A stretch of 64,000 nucleotides of DNA from Phoma sp. XZ068. Taxonomy: Eukaryota > Ascomycota > Dothideomycetes > Pleosporales > Didymellaceae. Location of the stretch: the NCBI GenBank assembly GCA_004835665.1, contig RBKR01000023.1, positions 930,001 to 994,000 of the forward strand, read 5' to 3'. Below the pieces are notes generated by a model. The model saw nothing but the letters and a program-made list of their open reading frames with translations. It had not been told where the DNA came from and ran no database searches. Positions 57,527-64,000 of this stretch are shown here, piece by piece. The position numbers and the translations under genes were made by a program. How positions within the stretch are numbered: position 1 is the stretch's first letter; the number at the start of each line of letters is the position of its first letter.

Positions 57527-60500
57527 CTTTAGGTCCTCGTCCTCTATACAGATTGGTCTCGGCGTATATCTAGAGCAAACGTTAAAGACAAATTCGGTCT
57601 ACCACATCCTCGTGCAGAAAGTAGATCGACAACCTGCAGAACTAGCAGGGCCGCGTCACGGGGCACCCGGCTGGCCAAGCAAGGGAGGAAGAGGCGTGTA
57701 AGACTCACGGCTGTAACGAAGGAAGCTACTGGCGGTCAAAAAGAATGTGTCTAGGCGATAGCGCTGTACCACCACAGCTGAAGTGGGTGTAGTGACGAGA
57801 CTAAAAAAACCGTAAGGCTGGACAAAAGAGTGTACGGAGAACAAGATGTTCCCAAATGCTGCCAGCGCGGATAGGAGCCGGCTCCAAAAAATAATGAACG
57901 TGAACGTAAAGAGGCCTGGGATTTCTAAAGAATGACGGAGCCCAGTAGAATGGGGGAGGCCGAGGGTAAGCTGTAGTATAAGTCGAAAACACGGGATCGA
58001 GGGTTCCGAGTCGCAGCAACGTGCTGAAATGATCTTTACGAACTTGACGCAACAGAACCACTCGGACACAAGTTTGAAAGCAGTGTCGCGAGGCGCCTTG
58101 GCTGCAGAGGATCTGGAACAGCGACAGTAGAAGCGTTCACCCAAAGGAGCCTCTGGTGGAGACGTGTAGTGGAGGGTGGGCCATGCGCAGGGCTGCTGGG
58201 ATCTGGAAAGGCGATTAGAGACGTCTGGGATAACTGCACTAGTCGACATCCTCATCCTCCTGTCGGCTGAATCGGACGAAGACGTGGTTGACGAGCAGCA
58301 GGCAACCCCTGCGGCTGAACCATCATCACCGCCATGGTTGATGCGCTTCAAGAGCGGTTAGTATGGCTACGAACAAGGAAGCTGCCGGCCGACAACAACA
58401 AGATTGTGAGGGACGACAGATCCTCTTTGGCGATGCTGGGTTTCAGCGCTCAATCGAGCCACTGAGCATCGGATGGAGGATTTGGTGAGAACGCGGCCGA
58501 TCCTAGCTTGAATACGCAGCTTCGTATTGACCACTACAGCGCTTTGCCGTTCCTGTCGTAGGTAGAGCCAGATTTGGCAAGGTTCTAGCTGATGTGGGCA
58601 TGCAACACGCGCTGAACGAGCAGGAGTGGTAGAAGGGGAGATATTTCAAACCGAGCTAGCGTTACGTAAGCCCGCGCTCCTTCAGAGCAACGCGCCTTCC
58701 TCTACCGACGCGACAAGCCCGAAACGCTCCTCAAACTTCAGGGGTCTGCCAGCCCACCATCCTCGCAACATCTTCCGCACCATCACCAGCATTTTCGAAA
58801 TCGAGTTAATTGATTCGCTCGCAATCGCGCTCGATTCTGCCGCACTGCGGAGTAACGACCGACGTTGCTGTTTCGCTCTTTCTACTGGCCCGCGTGAGCA
58901 ATTATCGACATTGCCGCCACATGGAGTCGTCGATAGCTTGCGACTTTTGTCGTCATACTCTACAATCTGGACTAGATTCTGAGTAGTACCGAGTCAGGTT
59001 GACAGTTGACAGCCGTGGAATGCTGCGCCTTGCCGTCTGCTTGCGTGACATATATTGACTTCTCTACCAGATAACAAATGCACTTACGAGCAGATGTCAG
59101 CTTGTGTCGTTCCGTATGATGGACTATATTTCTGCTCACCGTCTTGCAAGGTCATCAGCTCTGGTCCTGTGCGACGAACCAGGGCGGCTAGCCGGCAACC
59201 TGCCTCCAGATGCAATACTTTCGCGCTCAACCTCTGCATTGCGTGCGATACCGCGTGGAGAACGAACACGAATTAATTCTTGCAGCAACTACTGTGCTTC
59301 GTTTAGCCACGTTGTGATGAATGAGGACCGGTGGCTCTGAAAGACATACTTCCTAAACCGGCCAAGTGGCACGACTTGTTGATATATTGGCGCCAGAATC
59401 GAGAAACATCTCCGCGCCGAGTACTATTCTCGTGCTCGCAGTTCTTCGTACTATGTGCTCGTCCAAGTGGGCGAATCTGCAGATCGAAGCACGGCACCTC
59501 CCTTGCTTGACGCCTGCAGGCTGCGCTTGACTTGGAAACTCGATCATTTCACCCCACATCACAGCAGCGCGTGCCATCGTGTGGCTTTCCTTGCTATCTT
59601 AGATCCACGTGTTCTGTCGTACAAGAACGTCCTCCCAATTCAGGGCATCTGCAGTAGGCTTCAAATTGGGTATGGTGGAATTCCACTACCGGTGTACTCG
59701 TTTCCTACTTCAGGTACACCCTGCGCCTGGCCTGTTGCTAATACATGCTGCAGCTATGGATCGATGCTTGTAGCTTACGGAATCCGGTCAGATCGGGATC
59801 GCCGTCTAGGTATGGCCAGCTGATGAACTGCAATCTAATCTAATGCTAACCGCAGATCCTCGAGGACGTTAATTGAGGTCCGCGATCTGAATAGACCCTG
59901 CAAGTAGGTACATTCGCCTCCCACAATAGCATCCCCGACAGAGACTTTGTATACACAGCCAGACAGGAGAGAAAAGGTACGGAAGTAACTAACCTAAATT
60001 GTTGCGTGATCAAAAGGTCAAAGTCAGGCGGCCAGTCGGCTAAACACGCCGATGTAAGGGGCACATACTACGCTCAATTGCTACCAGAGCAAGCCGTGGA
60101 ATCTGCCTCCCTTCTCCGGCCATAGAACTCTATCCGAGGGAAGTACGGTTGAGACAACTTCTTGTTCATATTCATAAGACTGGATGGGAACCGATGTCTT
60201 CTACCATCATCTACGCAATATCGACCACGATCCACGCGACCTGAGCAGACCTGTGATCTAAATACCGAAGGCACGACGAACACCTCCAATCTCACCCACC
60301 TACTACGTGAGACCTTCAAGATCAGTTGTACCTGCACCTGTGCCAATGACAAGTTCATTGACTCAGGTGTCACTGTCAGTCGCCTCAGACATGACCAGTA
60401 CCAAGGTCAGATTTGACAAATCTATCACGGGCAAGTATGGTCCCAAACCCTGGGCCCCAGTGTAAGCTGTTCAGCGCTGATGGCCACTGCAATCTCTACA

Positions 60501-61126
60501 CAACCACATTAGCCCAACTTGACTCGACGCCACATCATATCGCCTCCTACGCAAGGCCATGCCAGTAATGACGTCGATCTTAACGCCAGCTACCCTTGTC
60601 CCAGGACTCTGGACTTGACAGGCTATCGCTGGCGGGACGGAACGCGCGGACCTTGGTATCAATTGGATTAGAGTTTGTCAAGAAGATCGCCGATAGCCAA
60701 ACCGTAACGTGCGGCAGCGGTTGTGACAGGCGTATTGCGTGGGGTACTTATCAAGCTCTGCCAAGATCACGTGTCGCGTGTTAGCAGCCGCAGGTGTTCG
60801 TGTAATCGATGTCACATGGCCAATTGTCGGTGAACGATATGTGCAGACCCTAACGTTTGATTCATTTCCAGCGGGTTATGCCGTCTGAGCGGATCTGTCG
60901 GTAGTTTGTCACTGTACTCTGACATGTAGCGAACCATTGATGCTCGAGTGTGAACGCTAAATCTTCAGTCACCGTACGATAGGCTGGTTTTGATGGCCTT
61001 TCTGAGCAAGTTGACCCGCTCAGGCAATCTCACAAACCAACAATTCATGCCTTGCGCTCAACTCAACCCGCCACGCTGCGCGTCTGGTTTTCGTACTAGC
61101 TACAATTGCCATTCTTGTTTCACTGT
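57527..61126. other. 3.6-kb region without a supportable gene
   Basis: Its first part is probably the promoter and leader of the Rua1-type gene, including a 231-codon open frame at 57656-58351 (minus) that looks non-coding. The rest has only short frames. A CACGTG lies at 60768-60773. Confidence 0.5.
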
Positions 61127-62914
61127 CTACGTCTCCCCGATATTGATGTCACACCCACCGCTGACTGTATCAAAAACCATCTTGCTCCCTCCATTACCCT
61201 TCTTTGCTTCAACATGGTTTTTACCTGGTGTGTCATTTTCGCTCATCAACTCCAGCTCCTTACCTTGCAGATGCAGCTCACCGCTCAGGCTCGTCCCATC
61301 GATGTGACCCTGCCACTCCTTCGGATATTTCAAACCCACACCGCCAGATACGCTCTTATGCGTACTCATCAACCCCATAATAGGCACTCCTTTCGCCTTG
61401 TATGGTGCGCGTAAGGTTACGTTCATCTGCCCAGAATGCGTACTTGTCTCCAGCGTCGAAACATAAGCGCCAGACTTGAATGGCAGCATATCAGCAGTCA
61501 CTGAACCGGCCGTCGAATAGATCTCGCTTTTCGAGCCGTGAATGAAAGTTCCGTCCACAGATCCTACAGTGGTGTTGAGGTACATCTGGTAGTCTCGCTC
61601 AGGGATTCCCTTGCGCTCAAAGTCAATGCGCATACTGCCTGAGTGCGATCTAGCTTGGAACCTTGCCGGCGCGAGGCTTCCTCCCACAATAGCCTTGGGC
61701 GCAACGTCAATATTAACCGACCCAGTCTTTGTCTCAATGGCCAGGAGATCCGAGAGTGCGTATTTGCCACTGATGGAGCCTGATGTGGTTTTGAGGTAGG
61801 TCTCATGCGAGTCTAACATGGATGCGTCGAGTGTACCTGAGGTGAGCGAGATGGATGTTCTTTTGGTGACATTGAAATCGGCACCGCCATGGATTTGCAT
61901 GCCCAAATGCGTGGCTTCGATGTTGAGCGTCTCGAGTGTGGCCCCTGTTGCCATATACAGCACTATCGACATTCCTAGACACGCTGAGCCCGCGGGTACG
62001 CCTTCGAAGCCTGGTGGAAGTGAGGGGTCTCCGATTGTTAGGCTGCTCGTAGTGGAAGCGTACTTGATGCTATCCACATTGATAGATGGCGACACAGCAT
62101 ATGACATCCTTGCTTGCACTGTCCCAACAGCTTGGCTGCCTGGCGCTTTTGCGATATGTATCCAGCCTTGGATGCGCTTGTACGGTCCGTCGAGCTGATG
62201 CATAGCTTCTTTTATGTTGACCTCGCTCGAAGAACCGAAGTCATACTCCTCCGTTTTGACATTGTATTTCTTTCCACATCGTGCTGGCCACCGAATAGGG
62301 AAAATCTGCTTAGATTGTGGTGTTGGCGAAGGTTTTGCTGCTGCTGTGCTTTGGGAAGGCCATGGAACTGCAACTATATCCGGCGCAATCATGCCTTCCG
62401 ATTCATCAGGTCGTGCTGACTGCGTTGGAGTCTGTGGGAATGTCCCCCCGTTTGCGGCTGCTTGAGCTGAAGATTGTGGTATGGAAACCACTATGGCCTA
62501 CGACTGTTAGGTTGATGCATATGCTTACAGCGAGATACGAACCTGTTTATCTTTGCGTGCTGATGTCGTAAATGCAATTCCGGCCGCGAATACAAAGACC
62601 AGCAGTATCAATATTCCCAGCCACTTTGTCCATCTTGTACGCAACTTTTGTCTGAAGCTTCGCCCGCTATATGTATCTTTCACGTATCCTTGCTCTTCGC
62701 GATTGAGCAGAGTGGCACCTTCATCACCACTTGGTCTCCCATAGTACAGCCCTGGCGTCGTGGCTTCCAAATATGTGGGTGGCGCATCGTGGGAATCGAG
62801 CGGCTCCTCTAGCAGAGGGGTTTGCGATTCTGTGTATGGTGCTGAATAGCGCGAGGAAATGGTAATTTGTGGCTGTCGTGATCTGCTATTCGCAGCTGCA
62901 GTGTCGATGAACAT
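61127..62914 (-). CDS. single-pass membrane protein with beta-rich DUF4097-like ectodomain
   Basis: Exons 62914-62543 and 62497-61127 (45-nt intron) give 580 aa. Residues 1-95 are cytosolic-looking, with a PPTY motif at 45-48 (target for Rsp5-type WW domains). A basic stretch (RQKLRTRWTK) precedes one membrane helix at 99-117. A Ser/Pro/Gln-rich stalk is followed by ~370 residues with recurring short strands of the type TTSGSISGKYALSDL, IETKTGSVNIDV, ARSHSGSMRIDF, LNTTVGSVDGTFI and YSTAGSVTADML. This is the parallel beta-helix pattern of DUF4097/putative-adhesin domains. The topology suggests a type II surface or endomembrane protein. Its ligand and function are unknown. Confidence 0.82.
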
Positions 62915-64000
62915 TTTGATTATCTATCAAAGCGTCGAGACGCCCCAAGGAGGATTGATGGCTTGGTTTTTCAGGAGGTCAAAATGCCGGTCAGGCAGCG
63001 AGGCAACTCATCTTCTATCCTATAACTCAAAGCTGAAGCAGGTTATTGTAGCCGAGGTTGGTGGTCGCGTAGTTCTGTTACATGTTCGTTTCGGGATTGG
63101 AAACATGGCTCGTTTTGGATGTGTGTTCGACTTCTTGGCTATGTACGGCCAGAAGCAAGTGAACTTTGCTTAGTGCGACTTGTACCTCGAGCGGCAACCT
63201 GATTTGCTGGACCTGTGTTTCTACTTCCCGTCAATGTCTGTCCGCTTGATTCGACTGGTGCACTGGGCACCATGTCTAATCATCATCCTTCCTATAAGCA
63301 CGTCGTCTGCGATTTGGGTTCGTGTTGAGCTTCACAGCTGAATCAACTCACACGGTGAATTGTAAATACAAATAATAAAATGTAATGCAGCTGTTCGAGC
63401 CAAATGGTGACAGCAGGTTTAGCCTGGTAGCATTCGTGGCCGATATCTTGTACCTAGGTATGATGGAACACCTACATTGATTGGTAGCTATGCAACTATT
63501 GCGATATACGACGAGGAGCTCGATGAATTATGTCATTTGGTGCGAAAGGATAATTCTGGACTTCATGAGGCTAAGGTTTCTTCTTTACAAGGTTGACACG
63601 ATGGGGCCACCCGGCCCGCGCAACAACGGGCAGCGTGCCAATTCTGCGGCGCAGTGCAGGCGGCACTTACCATTGTCCGCCAACTTACGTTCCACCAAAA
63701 CTACTGCCCCTACAGTATATTGCACAGCCTCTCGTCTGTGATCCGTGCATTAGTGCCCGTTGAGGTCGTCTTCATATACTTGGCTGTTGGACGAAGGCCT
63801 GCGCAGTCGCGATGGTGATGGCGATGTTACAGGGGGCGGCAAATGTGGGGGCCAAAACATCGACGCTCCCTGCCAGTCAAAATGCTATGGGCCGGGACCA
63901 GCACGGGAAGGGACAAAAAAGATGATAAACCTTGTACCTCATGAGATCTGACAGAGACACGGTGCTCATCTTAGATAAGTTTAGACGTGCCTGAATCCTT
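62915..64000. other. intergenic to window end
   Basis: No gene is supported. It includes the upstream region of the membrane-protein gene; any further gene lies beyond the window. Confidence 0.5.

Noticed and set aside
57656..58351. 231-codon minus-strand open frame upstream of the Rua1-type gene
   Set aside because: It is Ser/Phe/Leu-rich without motifs and lies where that gene's leader is expected.

Overview
The window reads as nuclear DNA of a filamentous ascomycete (Pezizomycotina). Genes are split by short introns (about 45-95 nt, GT...AG, CTRAY-like branch points) and include fungus-specific families: PacC, FSH1-type hydrolase, Zn2Cys6 regulator, Rua1-type regulator, HeLo-like/STAND N-terminus, 2EXR, DUF3074, But2 and DUF3602. 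A nuclear gene for ATP synthase subunit 8, normally mitochondrial, suggests a lineage that lost atp8 from its mitochondrial genome. Some Pleosporales (Dothideomycetes) are known to have done so; placement there is an inference.

Layout. 2.4-10 kb: pacC, a GRGGAGN-repeat protein, an SRPK-like kinase and a basic repeat protein, all on +. 10.3-19.4 kb: four minus-strand genes (FSH1-type hydrolase, DUF3074 coiled-coil protein, HeLo-like/ankyrin protein, 2EXR protein). 19.5-24.3 kb: an AT-rich patch with degenerate repeats, a SAP-like small protein, a secreted But2 protein and a repeat-rich GPI-type wall protein. 24.3-28.9 kb has no gene I can support. 28.9-33.2 kb: cytosolic Phe-tRNA synthetase beta (FRS1) and the cell-wall-integrity MAPKK (MKK1). 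35.9-44.5 kb: Zn2Cys6 regulator divergent from a MUP1-like methionine permease, then a DAL5-like MFS transporter. 46.4-48.4 kb: NmrA-like oxidoreductase divergent from nuclear atp8. 48.7-53.7 kb: orphan secreted-protein genes, including an intact/decayed paralog pair. 55.1-57.5 kb: Rua1-like regulator. 61.1-62.9 kb: single-pass membrane protein.

There is no obvious biosynthetic cluster, complete transposon, tRNA or rRNA gene. The most notable items are nuclear atp8 (presequence plus a canonical 48-residue Atp8, with an intron hiding an in-frame stop) and the secreted-protein cluster. Several genes concern surface and environment sensing (PacC, MKK1, GPI wall protein), but their proximity may be chance. 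All splice models were read by eye.
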